From contig NZ_AP019373.1 in NCBI RefSeq assembly GCF_004323595.1, positions 1,984,001-2,048,000 on the forward strand: 64,000 nucleotides of DNA. The letters run 5' to 3'. How positions within the stretch are numbered: position 1 is the stretch's first letter; each line of letters opens with the position of its first letter. The DNA is from Sulfuricystis thermophila (GTDB lineage: Bacteria > Pseudomonadota > Gammaproteobacteria > Burkholderiales > Rhodocyclaceae). The position numbers and the translations under genes are program-made. The notes under the pieces were generated by a model. The model was not told where the DNA came from. It searched no databases and saw only the letters and a program-made list of their open reading frames with translations. Positions 47,497 to 55,222 of the stretch are shown in pieces.

Positions 47497-48675
47497 ATGC
47501 TTCCCGCCTTCTCCATCGGCCGTCTGCCGCGGATCGAGTTCGGCAGCGGCGCCCTGCAAAAAGTTCCCGGCATCGCCGCCAATTTCGGCCAGCGCCTGCT
47601 CATCGTCACGGGGAAGCAGAGCTTCCTCGCCTCTCCACATGCGCCGCCGCTCTTCGAAGCCCTACGCCAGCGCGGCTGCACATGGGAAACCGTTCATGTC
47701 GCAGGCGAGCCCACCGTGGCGTTCATCGATGCCACCGTCGGCCAGCTGCGCGGTGAAGATTTCGCCGCGGTGATCGGTATCGGCGGCGGATCCGTGCTCG
47801 ACGCCGCGAAGGCGATCGCAGGACTCCTCAAACCCGGCAACTCGGTACTCGACCATCTCGAAGGCGTCGGCCCCGAGTTGCCCTACCGCGGCCCGGCCAC
47901 GCCCTTCATCGCCGTGCCCACGACCGCCGGCACCGGCTCGGAAGTGACGAAGAACGCCGTGATCGGCGAGCCGGGCAAATTCAAGAAATCCTTCCGCGAC
48001 GAGCAGCTGGTGGCCGCCTGGGCAGTCGTCGATCCGGACCTACTCGCCAGCTGCTCACCAAAGCTCATCGCCGCCGATGGCATGGATGCCTTCACCCAGC
48101 TCCTGGAGAGCTTCGTCTCGCGGCGTGCGAATCCACTCACCGACGCACTGGCGAGGAGCGGCATCATGGCGGTGAAGGACGGCCTGCTGCCCTTTTACCG
48201 CGATCCGCAGAACGCCGCGGCACGGGAAAAGATGGCTTATGCCGCGCTCGTTTCCGGCATTTGCCTCGCCAATACCGGGCTGGGCGCGGTGCATGGGCTG
48301 GCCGCGCCCCTGGGGGCCTTCTTTCCGATTCCACATGGTCTGGCGTGCGGCACCTTGCTGGCGACGACGACGGCGGTCAATATCGACGCGCTGAAACAAC
48401 GCGCGCCCGACAGCCCGGCGCTGCCGAAATATGCCGAAATCGGCCGGCGCTTCGCGATGCAGAAGGGCCTGAACGGCGACGCTGCCCGCGCCTTCCTGAT
48501 CGACACCCTGCAGCAATGGGAGCGCGAGCTCGACCTGCCACGGCTGTCGGCGTGCCGTGTCACCAGCGCCGACTTGCCACGCATCGTCGCCAACTGCCGC
48601 GGCAGCAGCATGCAGACCAACCCGGTCGAACTGAGCGATGACGAAATCACCCACATCCTGCAAGAAAGGCTCTGA
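47497..48675 (+). CDS. Iron-containing alcohol dehydrogenase
   Basis: The 392-residue group III dehydrogenase has the NAD-binding GIGGGSVLDAAKAIA, PTTAGTGSEVTKNAVI, and the metal-binding DGMDAFTQLLES plus GAVHGLAAPLGAFFPIPHG with its two His ligands. It would oxidise or reduce a short alcohol/aldehyde. The start MLPAFS at 47497 was preferred to an upstream Met that overlaps the divergent gene region. A diverged 25-base repeat encodes CRVTSADL near residue 355. Two bases separate it from the carbonic-anhydrase-like gene, so they are cotranscribed. Confidence 0.92.
   Translation: MLPAFSIGRLPRIEFGSGALQKVPGIAANFGQRLLIVTGKQSFLASPHAPPLFEALRQRGCTWETVHVAGEPTVAFIDATVGQLRGEDFAAVIGIGGGSVLDAAKAIAGLLKPGNSVLDHLEGVGPELPYRGPATPFIAVPTTAGTGSEVTKNAVIGEPGKFKKSFRDEQLVAAWAVVDPDLLASCSPKLIAADGMDAFTQLLESFVSRRANPLTDALARSGIMAVKDGLLPFYRDPQNAAAREKMAYAALVSGICLANTGLGAVHGLAAPLGAFFPIPHGLACGTLLATTTAVNIDALKQRAPDSPALPKYAEIGRRFAMQKGLNGDAARAFLIDTLQQWERELDLPRLSACRVTSADLPRIVANCRGSSMQTNPVELSDDEITHILQERL
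48552..48576 (+). repeat. 25-base dispersed repeat, in the alcohol dehydrogenase
   Basis: Three differences from consensus; read as CRVTSADL, a third reading frame of the repeat. Confidence 0.6.
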
Positions 48676-48677
48676 TC

Positions 48678-49751
48678 ATGGCCATCCACCGTCGCCCGAT
48701 TCAGGAACGCATCGACTGGTTGTACGATCTTGCCGATCGCCACAGCACGAGCTTTTCCAGTCCCGAGGCATGGCTGGCGCGGCAACGCTATCTGGCCGAA
48801 CATCCGACCGCCATCGCGGTGTTCAAATGTATGGATGGACGGGTGAATATCCCGGTGGTCACCAACACGCCGGTCGGCATCCTGATGCCATTCCGCAATC
48901 TCGGCGGCCGCTTCGACCTGGGCTGGCCGCATCTGGGCGAAGTGCTAGCCAGCCATGTCCAGCGCGTGGTGAGCAGCGGACGGCGCGTGCTGCTGATCAT
49001 CAACTATCACTTTTCGCAAGGCGATCCGCGCCGTGGCTGTGCCGGCTTCGATTACGACACGTCCGCAGCGTTTGCCCATACATTGGAAATCCAGCAACAG
49101 GTCGAAACCATCTTTGGCGCTGCCCACGGGACGGTCTATCCCCTCGTCATCGGCTTGGAAACCGATGAGGATGCCCTGATCATCCATGGCCGCGACGGCG
49201 AAAGCCTGGAACTCGCCAAGCTTTCAGCCGACGAACGCGCCACGCTCGATCTCCGTCTGGCAAAGTTACTACCGGACATGCCGGCGCAAATGCGCGCCGA
49301 CCTGTTGCCGCTGCTTCACGGCAATCTCGAACACATCGACGAGGTGCGCGAGCAAATCCGCCGCAACGAGCGGATGCTCGACATCGAACACCGTGAATGG
49401 ATGATCTGTCTCGGTCGCGGCTTCGACTTCCTGCACACACCGAACGTTGCGCTGATCATCGGCCCCTACAGCCCGAATCTCGCCGAGCCGATCCACCGCG
49501 CCGCCGGCATCATCGAATCGAACATGGTTGCCGGCCGTATCCCGGACGATGGCCTATTGCTGCTCGCGTCCGTCCCTTATGACGAAATCGGCGTCGATCG
49601 GGCGCGCGCCGAGGTAAAAAGCCGCTTCCTCACTCGCTTCGCCACCGACGTGATCCGGCGCGAATTCCCCGCGCTGGCCGACAAGATGACGATCCACACC
49701 GCCGTGCTCGACTGGCGCTCGCGGCGGCTGGAGATCATCGGCACGCAATAA
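48678..49751 (+). CDS. Free-standing CsoSCA-like (beta-type) carbonic anhydrase
   Basis: The 357-residue soluble protein has the beta-carbonic anhydrase zinc and dyad pattern. C51, D53 and R55 lie in KCMDGRVN, and H111 with C121 in NYHFSQGDPRRGCAG. This C...H-x9-C layout resembles the carboxysome shell enzyme CsoSCA, but there is no carboxysome operon or shell N-terminal domain. It would interconvert CO2 and bicarbonate. It is cotranscribed with the alcohol dehydrogenase. A 25-base repeat overlaps its stop codon. I am confident of the zinc-site pattern; activity is inferred. Confidence 0.75.
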   Translation: MAIHRRPIQERIDWLYDLADRHSTSFSSPEAWLARQRYLAEHPTAIAVFKCMDGRVNIPVVTNTPVGILMPFRNLGGRFDLGWPHLGEVLASHVQRVVSSGRRVLLIINYHFSQGDPRRGCAGFDYDTSAAFAHTLEIQQQVETIFGAAHGTVYPLVIGLETDEDALIIHGRDGESLELAKLSADERATLDLRLAKLLPDMPAQMRADLLPLLHGNLEHIDEVREQIRRNERMLDIEHREWMICLGRGFDFLHTPNVALIIGPYSPNLAEPIHRAAGIIESNMVAGRIPDDGLLLLASVPYDEIGVDRARAEVKSRFLTRFATDVIRREFPALADKMTIHTAVLDWRSRRLEIIGTQ

Positions 49752-49773
49752 ATCGGCGCTGACGGGACGGCAC
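49749..49773 (-). repeat. 25-base dispersed repeat at the carbonic-anhydrase stop codon
   Basis: It begins within the TAA stop codon of the preceding gene. It has three or four changes from consensus, including GCTGACGGGACGGCAC. Confidence 0.75.
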
Positions 49774-49877
49774 GCCCCGTCGAATACAACTGCCGAAAAC
49801 AGGGTAATTACGGCAAAATGCGCAGCACGCGTCCGCCACCCCGCTAGCCGCCACGCCTCAAGACAAGAATTCACGCC

Positions 49878-50639
49878 ATGACCGACAGAGCCATGACCCG
49901 CCATACAGAATGGCTACGGGCTGCCCAACTAGCCTTGCTGGCCCTGTGGATGGGCACATCTCCTGCGCTGCACGCCGAGCCCCTTCGCCTCAACAGCGGC
50001 GTGCGGGCACCCTACTTCCAGCCTGACAAGACGGGCTTCATCGACCGGCTCGTCCCCGAAGTCTTCCGCCGCCTCGGCATCGAGGCCGAGGCGGTGCAGT
50101 ACGCCGCCTCAGAGCGTGCCATGATCAATGCCAACAACGGCGTCGATGACGGCCTCGTGCTGCGCATCCGCGGCCTCGAGAAGAACTACCCCAATCTGGT
50201 CATCATCGACGAGAAGATCATCGACAACGACTTCGTCGCCTATACCAGGAAGGCCAGATTTGCCACTACGAGCTTCGCCGCCCTGAAGGGCCGCCAGGTC
50301 GGTTTCATCAACGGCTGGAAGATCTTCGAGACGAACATTCCTGGCGACGTCTCGGTAACGAAGGTGCAGGAGGCAACTCAGCTCTTCAAACTGCTCGAGC
50401 AGGATCGTGTCGACGTCGTGCTCTACGAGCGTTGGCAGGGCAACCAGATCCTCAGGGAAAGCGGTATCCGGGCGCAAGTGCTGGAACCGCCGCTCGCCAC
50501 CCGCGAGATGTTCATGTACCTGCACAAGAAGCACGCCCATCTGGCCGGGCCGGCCGCGCAGGCACTGCGGGCGATGAAGGCCGACGGCACCTGGCAGCGC
50601 ATCGCCGCCGAGAGCCTGCCAGGTTTCACGGCGCGATGA
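49878..50639 (+). CDS. Periplasmic solute-binding protein (family 3 type) linked to a GGDEF-EAL sensor
   Basis: The 253-residue exported protein has a signal peptide (ending ALHA) and two alpha/beta lobes of the amino-acid-binding type: LRLNSGVRAPYFQPDKTGFIDRL, GRQVGFINGWKIFETN and VDVVLYERWQGNQIL. Such stand-alone binding proteins feed ligand signals to sensors. Its stop overlaps the start of the GGDEF-EAL gene by ATGA, so it is probably the ligand receptor for that protein's periplasmic domain. The ligand is unknown. A second Met 15 bases downstream is an alternative start. Confidence 0.85.
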   Translation: MTDRAMTRHTEWLRAAQLALLALWMGTSPALHAEPLRLNSGVRAPYFQPDKTGFIDRLVPEVFRRLGIEAEAVQYAASERAMINANNGVDDGLVLRIRGLEKNYPNLVIIDEKIIDNDFVAYTRKARFATTSFAALKGRQVGFINGWKIFETNIPGDVSVTKVQEATQLFKLLEQDRVDVVLYERWQGNQILRESGIRAQVLEPPLATREMFMYLHKKHAHLAGPAAQALRAMKADGTWQRIAAESLPGFTAR

Positions 50640-52984
50640 GTCATCAGGGCTTCGCACACGGCGGGCACCGTCTCGCCCGTCGCCTGGTGCTGCTGACGCT
50701 GCTGGCCAGCGGCCTGATCGCGACCTTTATCACCCTGGCGCAGATCTATCTCGAATACGACCGCGAGATGGCCGAGATCGAGGGCCGATTCAGCGAAATC
50801 GAGACCGCCTACCTGCCGAGCATCAAGCAGGGGCTGTGGGTGATGGATCGCCCTGCGCTGCAGACGCTCGCCGATGGCATTCGCAAGCTGCCCGATTTCG
50901 AATACGCGATGATCCAGGACGAGAACGGGATCGTCGCGCAAAGCGGCAACCCGCCGCAGGATCGCCGATTATCACGGCGCTTCGAGATCACCTACGACTA
51001 CCGCGGCGCTACCCAACAGATCGGCACGCTTGAAGTGACCGCCTCGAATGCCGGCCCGGTGACGCGTGCCTGGCAGCGGCTGTGGCTGACACTGATCCTC
51101 AACAGCTTCAAGGCCGCGCTGGTGGCCACGCTGCTGCTGCTGTTCGTCCAGCGCATGATCACCACGCCGGTCGAACGCATCCATGAGCATACCCGCCGCA
51201 TGGCGGCGGGCCAGCTCGGCGAGCCGCTGCGCATCGAGACCCGCTTCCCATCCACCCCGAACGACGAGATCCACGAACTGGCACAGGCCGTCGATACGAT
51301 GCGCGAGAGCCTGCGTCAGCGCAATGCCGAACTGGAGCTGGCCGCGGGCGTGTTCTCGCATGCCTTCGAGGGCATCATGATCACCGATGCCGAGGGCGTC
51401 ATCCTGTCGGTGAACCCGGCTTTCACCGCCATCACCGGCTATGCGCCGGAGGAAGCCATCGGCAAGACGCCACGCCTACTGCACTCTGACCACCAGGACG
51501 AGTATTTCTACCGCGACATGTGGGCCAAGCTGTCGCTGACCGGCGAATGGCGCGGCGAACTGTGGAACCGCCACAAGGACGGCCACGCCTACCTGCAATG
51601 GACCAGTATCACCACGATCTACGATGCCGAGGGAACCCCCTATCGCCGCATCGCCGTGATGACCGACATCACGGAAGAGCGGCGCAACGAAGAACGCATC
51701 CGCCACCAGGCGTTCCACGACGCGCTGACCGGCTTGCCGAACCGCACGCTGCTGCAAAACCGCCTCGAGCACGCGATAAAGTCCGCCAGTCGCGGCGGCG
51801 AGCGACTCGCCCTGCTGTTCATCGACCTCGACCGCTTCAAGGTGATCAACGACAGCCTCGGCCATCTGGTCGGCGATCAGCTGCTCAAGAAAGCGGCGCA
51901 GCGCATGGCGCAATGCGTACGAGCCGGCGACACGGTGGCCCGCCTCGGCGGCGACGAATTCGTCATCCTCGCGCCGATCAATGACAGCTCGGATGCCACA
52001 CAGATCGCCGAGAAGATCATCCACGAGGTCGCCCAGCCATTCGACCTCCAGGCGCAGACGCTGTATGTCGGCGCGAGTGTCGGTATCAGCGTGTACCCGG
52101 AGGATGGTAGCGATGCCGCCACCCTGCTGCGCAACGCTGACGTCGCCATGTATGCATCCAAGCAGGCCGGCCGAGGCACGCTACGCTTCTTCGACACCGG
52201 CATGAACGAGCGCGCCCAGCAGCGCCTGAGGATCGAGGCTGCCCTGCGGCGCGCCATCACCGCACAGGAATTCGAGCTCTATTACCAGACCAAGATCTGC
52301 CTGAAGGACGGACGGCACTGCGGCATGGAGGCGCTGATCCGCTGGAATGATCCGGAACTGGGCCTCGTGTCGCCGGTCGACTTCATCCCACTGGCAGAGG
52401 AAACCGGCCTGATCGTGCAGATCGGCGACTGGGTGCTCGATGCCGCCTGCGCCCAGATGCGCCGATGGCTCGACGGTGGCCACATCGCCGGACCGGTCGC
52501 CGTGAATGTCTCGGCGCTGCAGCTCAACGACGCCGGGTTCGCATCCCGTGTCGTCGACATCCTGCGGCGCCACGGCCTCAATGGCTGCCACCTGCAGATC
52601 GAAGTAACCGAATCGACCGTGATGGCCAATCCGGAGCAGGCGATCCGTGCCCTCAGCCGGCTCGCCGCCCTCGGCATCAGCATCGCTGTCGACGACTTCG
52701 GCACCGGCTATTCGAGTTTCAGCCACCTCAAGCGCCTGCCGATCAACATCCTCAAGATCGACCGCACCTTCGTCAATGACATCGGCAAGAGAAGCGAGGA
52801 CGAGCAGATCGTCACCGCAATCATCCAGGTCGCGCACGCTCTCAGGTTGCAGGTCGTCGCGGAGGGTGTCGAGACACAGGAACAGGCGGCGTTCCTCGCC
52901 GGTCTCGGCTGCCATTACGGCCAGGGCTACCTCTACGCGAAGCCTCTGCCGCTCGCCGAGTTCGAAAAACTGGTGACCGTCTGA
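50636..52984 (+). CDS. Membrane sensor with HAMP, PAS, GGDEF and EAL domains
   Basis: The 782-residue protein has a membrane helix (about 18-38), a periplasmic region, and a second helix near 155-180. Then come a HAMP domain (TTPVERIHEHTRRMAAG), a PAS domain (FSHAFEGIMITDAEG), GGDEF with RLGGDEF near 437 and EAL with MEALIRW near 563 and DDFGTGYSSFSHLKRLPI. Both the diguanylate cyclase and c-di-GMP phosphodiesterase motifs are intact. It is coupled to the upstream binding protein by ATGA, so ligand binding outside probably controls c-di-GMP turnover inside. Length is typical. Confidence 0.94.
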   Translation: MSHQGFAHGGHRLARRLVLLTLLASGLIATFITLAQIYLEYDREMAEIEGRFSEIETAYLPSIKQGLWVMDRPALQTLADGIRKLPDFEYAMIQDENGIVAQSGNPPQDRRLSRRFEITYDYRGATQQIGTLEVTASNAGPVTRAWQRLWLTLILNSFKAALVATLLLLFVQRMITTPVERIHEHTRRMAAGQLGEPLRIETRFPSTPNDEIHELAQAVDTMRESLRQRNAELELAAGVFSHAFEGIMITDAEGVILSVNPAFTAITGYAPEEAIGKTPRLLHSDHQDEYFYRDMWAKLSLTGEWRGELWNRHKDGHAYLQWTSITTIYDAEGTPYRRIAVMTDITEERRNEERIRHQAFHDALTGLPNRTLLQNRLEHAIKSASRGGERLALLFIDLDRFKVINDSLGHLVGDQLLKKAAQRMAQCVRAGDTVARLGGDEFVILAPINDSSDATQIAEKIIHEVAQPFDLQAQTLYVGASVGISVYPEDGSDAATLLRNADVAMYASKQAGRGTLRFFDTGMNERAQQRLRIEAALRRAITAQEFELYYQTKICLKDGRHCGMEALIRWNDPELGLVSPVDFIPLAEETGLIVQIGDWVLDAACAQMRRWLDGGHIAGPVAVNVSALQLNDAGFASRVVDILRRHGLNGCHLQIEVTESTVMANPEQAIRALSRLAALGISIAVDDFGTGYSSFSHLKRLPINILKIDRTFVNDIGKRSEDEQIVTAIIQVAHALRLQVVAEGVETQEQAAFLAGLGCHYGQGYLYAKPLPLAEFEKLVTV

Positions 52985-53098
52985 AGCGCACGCCAGTATG
53001 TCTTTGGCTTTAGCTCAGCGCGGCCGCGCACGCGCCTCTCTCCATCAGCGTTCGCGCTGGAAGAACTCGACGCATTGCTGGCGGATCGTCGGGTAGTC

Positions 53099-53113
53099 GT
53101 CAGCGCCGACTTC
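53099..53113 (+). repeat. 25-base repeat, 3' half copy
   Basis: CGTCAGCGCCGACTT lies 23 bases before a full copy and in the same orientation. The pair gives two in-frame repeats in the possible C-terminal extension of the gene at 53133. Confidence 0.65.
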
Positions 53114-53121
53114 TGAAGGAC

Positions 53122-53146
53122 TTGCCGTCCCGTCAGCGCCGATTTT
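53122..53146 (+). repeat. 25-base dispersed repeat at the end of the NuoB-like gene
   Basis: The repeat contains the stop codon of the gene at 53133 (TGA within GGCGCTGACGGG). A T5 run (A5 on the gene strand) in it is a plausible frameshift or sequencing-error site. Confidence 0.75.
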
Positions 53147-53657
53147 TGGCGACAGCGGCGAGAATGCCACGCATTAGATCAATGGGCGTCGGCGGGCAGC
53201 CGGGCACCTTGACATCGACGGGGATGACCGCCTCGACCGGGCCGACCGTTGCATAGTTCGGGCCGAAGAGCCGACCGATCTCGCCGCAGCCGCAACCGCA
53301 ATCGCCGACGGCGACGACCAGCTTCGGGTCGGGCGTGCACTCATAGGCGATCTTCAGCGCGTTCTCCATGTTCTTCGTCACCGGGCCGGTGACCAGCAAC
53401 ATGTCGGCGTGTCGGGGGCTGGCGACGAACTTGATGCCGCGCCCTTCGAGGTTGTAGTAGGGATTGTTGAGCGCGTGGATCTCCAGCTCACAGGCATTGC
53501 AGGAGCCGGCATCGACCTCGCGGATCGTCAGCGCACGGCCGAGGATGCGCAGCACCTCATCCTGCAGGCGGTCGATTTCGCGTCGCATGTCGCCTACCTC
53601 AGGCGTAGGCTCGCTGACGATGCCGGTCTTGGCGATACGTTTGAGGAGCGCGAGCAT
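53133..53657 (-). CDS. NuoB/HyfI-like iron-sulfur subunit of an Ehr-type complex
   Basis: The 174-residue protein keeps all four ligands of the proximal N2-type 4Fe-4S cluster: CNAC (C53, C56), a cysteine in GDCGCGCGE, and PGCPPTP. It is the small subunit next to the NuoD/HyfG-like protein and would sit at the cytoplasmic face. It overlaps that gene by TGATG and is the last gene of the operon. The stop lies within a 25-base repeat. One base fewer in the A5 run would extend it to 53045 with a plausible end (DDYPTIRQQCVEFFQRER). Confidence 0.87.
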   Translation of the reverse strand: MLALLKRIAKTGIVSEPTPEVGDMRREIDRLQDEVLRILGRALTIREVDAGSCNACELEIHALNNPYYNLEGRGIKFVASPRHADMLLVTGPVTKNMENALKIAYECTPDPKLVVAVGDCGCGCGEIGRLFGPNYATVGPVEAVIPVDVKVPGCPPTPIDLMRGILAAVAKNRR

Positions 53658-55216
53658 CAGATGTCCTGCCCCGAATAGGAGAGATTGAACGATTTGTTGA
53701 TGAGCGGGAAATCCGGCACGATGTCGCGCAAGACCGCATGTTCGAGCGCCGGCCACGCCTGCCAGGAAGGATCGTGCGGATGGCAGCGGGCGATCCGGCC
53801 ATCGGGGCCCAATTGCACGCCGACGATCACTTCGCCACGCCAGCCCTCGACGATACCGACGCCGGCTGCGCCCGGAACCGGGCTGACGGTGCACCGCGTC
53901 TCACCGTCCGGCAAATCGGCGCCAAGCAGGCGGATCAGCCGCAGCGATTCGTAGATTTCGGCGAAGCGCACCGCGGCGCGCGCCGCGACATCGCCGGTTT
54001 CGGCCGTCGCTGGCCGCACGGCCAGCTTGTTCCAGGGGGGAGGCGGCTCATAGCCGTGACGATGACATCGCGCATCGAGCAGCATGCCCGTGGCGCGCGC
54101 CGCCATGCCGGACAGGGAGAGCTCCTGCGCCAGCGCCGTGTCGATCGGCCCGGTGGTGAGAAAGCGATCCTGCAGGCCCGAATGCGCGTCGTAAATGCGC
54201 TGCAGTTCCTTGACCGCACGCCCGATCTCGTCGCACTGCGCGACGAGGGCGGCGATTTTCGCGGCATCGACATCGACCGCCACGCCGCCCGGCACGATGG
54301 TATCCATCAGGAAACGGTGGCCGAACACCTCGGCATTGAGGCGTACCCAGTCTTCCTTGAGGCGGAAGAACTGCGACAGACCAAAGGCCAGCGCGGCATC
54401 GTTGCCGAGCGCACCGAGATCGCCCAGATGGTTGGCGATACGCTCGCGCTCGAGCAGCAGCGCGCGAATGGCCAAGGCGCGCGGCGGCGGCGTCACGGCA
54501 CAAGCCGCCTCGATCGCATCGGCATAGGCCCAGGCGAAGGCGCAGGTCGAATCTCCCGAGACACGGCCGACCAGCTTTGCGCCAACGGCAAAGTCGGCGC
54601 CGGCGAGACGGCACTCGATGCCCTTGTGCTGGTAGCCGAGACGCTGTTCGAGACGCAACACGCGCTCGCCGACCACGGTGAAGCGGAAGTGGCCCGGTTC
54701 GATGATGCCGGCATGGATGGGGCCGACCGGAATTTCGTGTGCCCCCTCACCACCGACCCTGACGAAATCGTAATCGGTCGGCTGGTTTTCCCAGGGCGGC
54801 GGGTCACCCGCGTCATGACGCAGCGGGAACCAATCGGCGGGCCAGCCGCCATGCCGCAGCCAGGGACGCTGATCCTCGCCGTCGTGACGGATGCCGACCA
54901 GGTCAAAGGTGGCGCGCTGCATGCGGTTTGCCGCCGCGAAGATGCCGGAGAGGTCGGGATAGACCGGATTGTCGGCAGGCAGATCGAGCGTCAGATACTG
55001 CCAGCCTTCTGCCAGGGCGAATACCGCATGAACCCGAAAGCCGGCGCCATGGGCGCGTTCATCACTGCCCCACAGCGCGCACAGCCGCCCCTCGTGACGA
55101 TGCACGGAGATCGCGAAACGCAGCCAGTCTTCGGCATCGGCGGCACGACCGCGCCAGACTGGCGCGCCGCTGCCCGGCTGACGCTCGAATTCGATCGGTT
55201 CGGCATGAAAACGCAT
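53657..55216 (-). CDS. NuoCD/HyfG-like subunit lacking NiFe ligands
   Basis: The 519-residue protein has an N-terminal NuoC-like part (to about 160) fused to a NuoD/hydrogenase-large-subunit domain with EIPVGPIHAGIIEPGH, GYQHKGIE and ERERIANHLGDLGAL. Active NiFe enzymes have CxxC motifs after the GIE helix and near the C-terminus. Here those places read RVSGDSTCAFAW and NKSFNLSYSG, so no NiFe site is possible. This is the mark of energy-converting-hydrogenase-related (Ehr) complexes. A variant 25-base repeat lies near residue 205. Confidence 0.88.
   Translation of the reverse strand: MRFHAEPIEFERQPGSGAPVWRGRAADAEDWLRFAISVHRHEGRLCALWGSDERAHGAGFRVHAVFALAEGWQYLTLDLPADNPVYPDLSGIFAAANRMQRATFDLVGIRHDGEDQRPWLRHGGWPADWFPLRHDAGDPPPWENQPTDYDFVRVGGEGAHEIPVGPIHAGIIEPGHFRFTVVGERVLRLEQRLGYQHKGIECRLAGADFAVGAKLVGRVSGDSTCAFAWAYADAIEAACAVTPPPRALAIRALLLERERIANHLGDLGALGNDAALAFGLSQFFRLKEDWVRLNAEVFGHRFLMDTIVPGGVAVDVDAAKIAALVAQCDEIGRAVKELQRIYDAHSGLQDRFLTTGPIDTALAQELSLSGMAARATGMLLDARCHRHGYEPPPPWNKLAVRPATAETGDVAARAAVRFAEIYESLRLIRLLGADLPDGETRCTVSPVPGAAGVGIVEGWRGEVIVGVQLGPDGRIARCHPHDPSWQAWPALEHAVLRDIVPDFPLINKSFNLSYSGQDI
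54590..54614 (-). repeat. Possible 25-base dispersed repeat in the NuoCD-like gene
   Basis: It matches the consensus with about two or three changes (GGCGCCGGCGAGACGGCAC) and is read as CRLAGADF. The peptide also fits the protein family pattern, so chance or convergence is possible. Confidence 0.5.
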
Positions 55217-55222
55217 GATGCT

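Noticed and set aside
53657-55216. Active NiFe hydrogenase-4 or formate hydrogenlyase large subunit
   Set aside because: Both NiFe-binding cysteine pairs are missing and no hydrogenase maturation or formate dehydrogenase gene is nearby.
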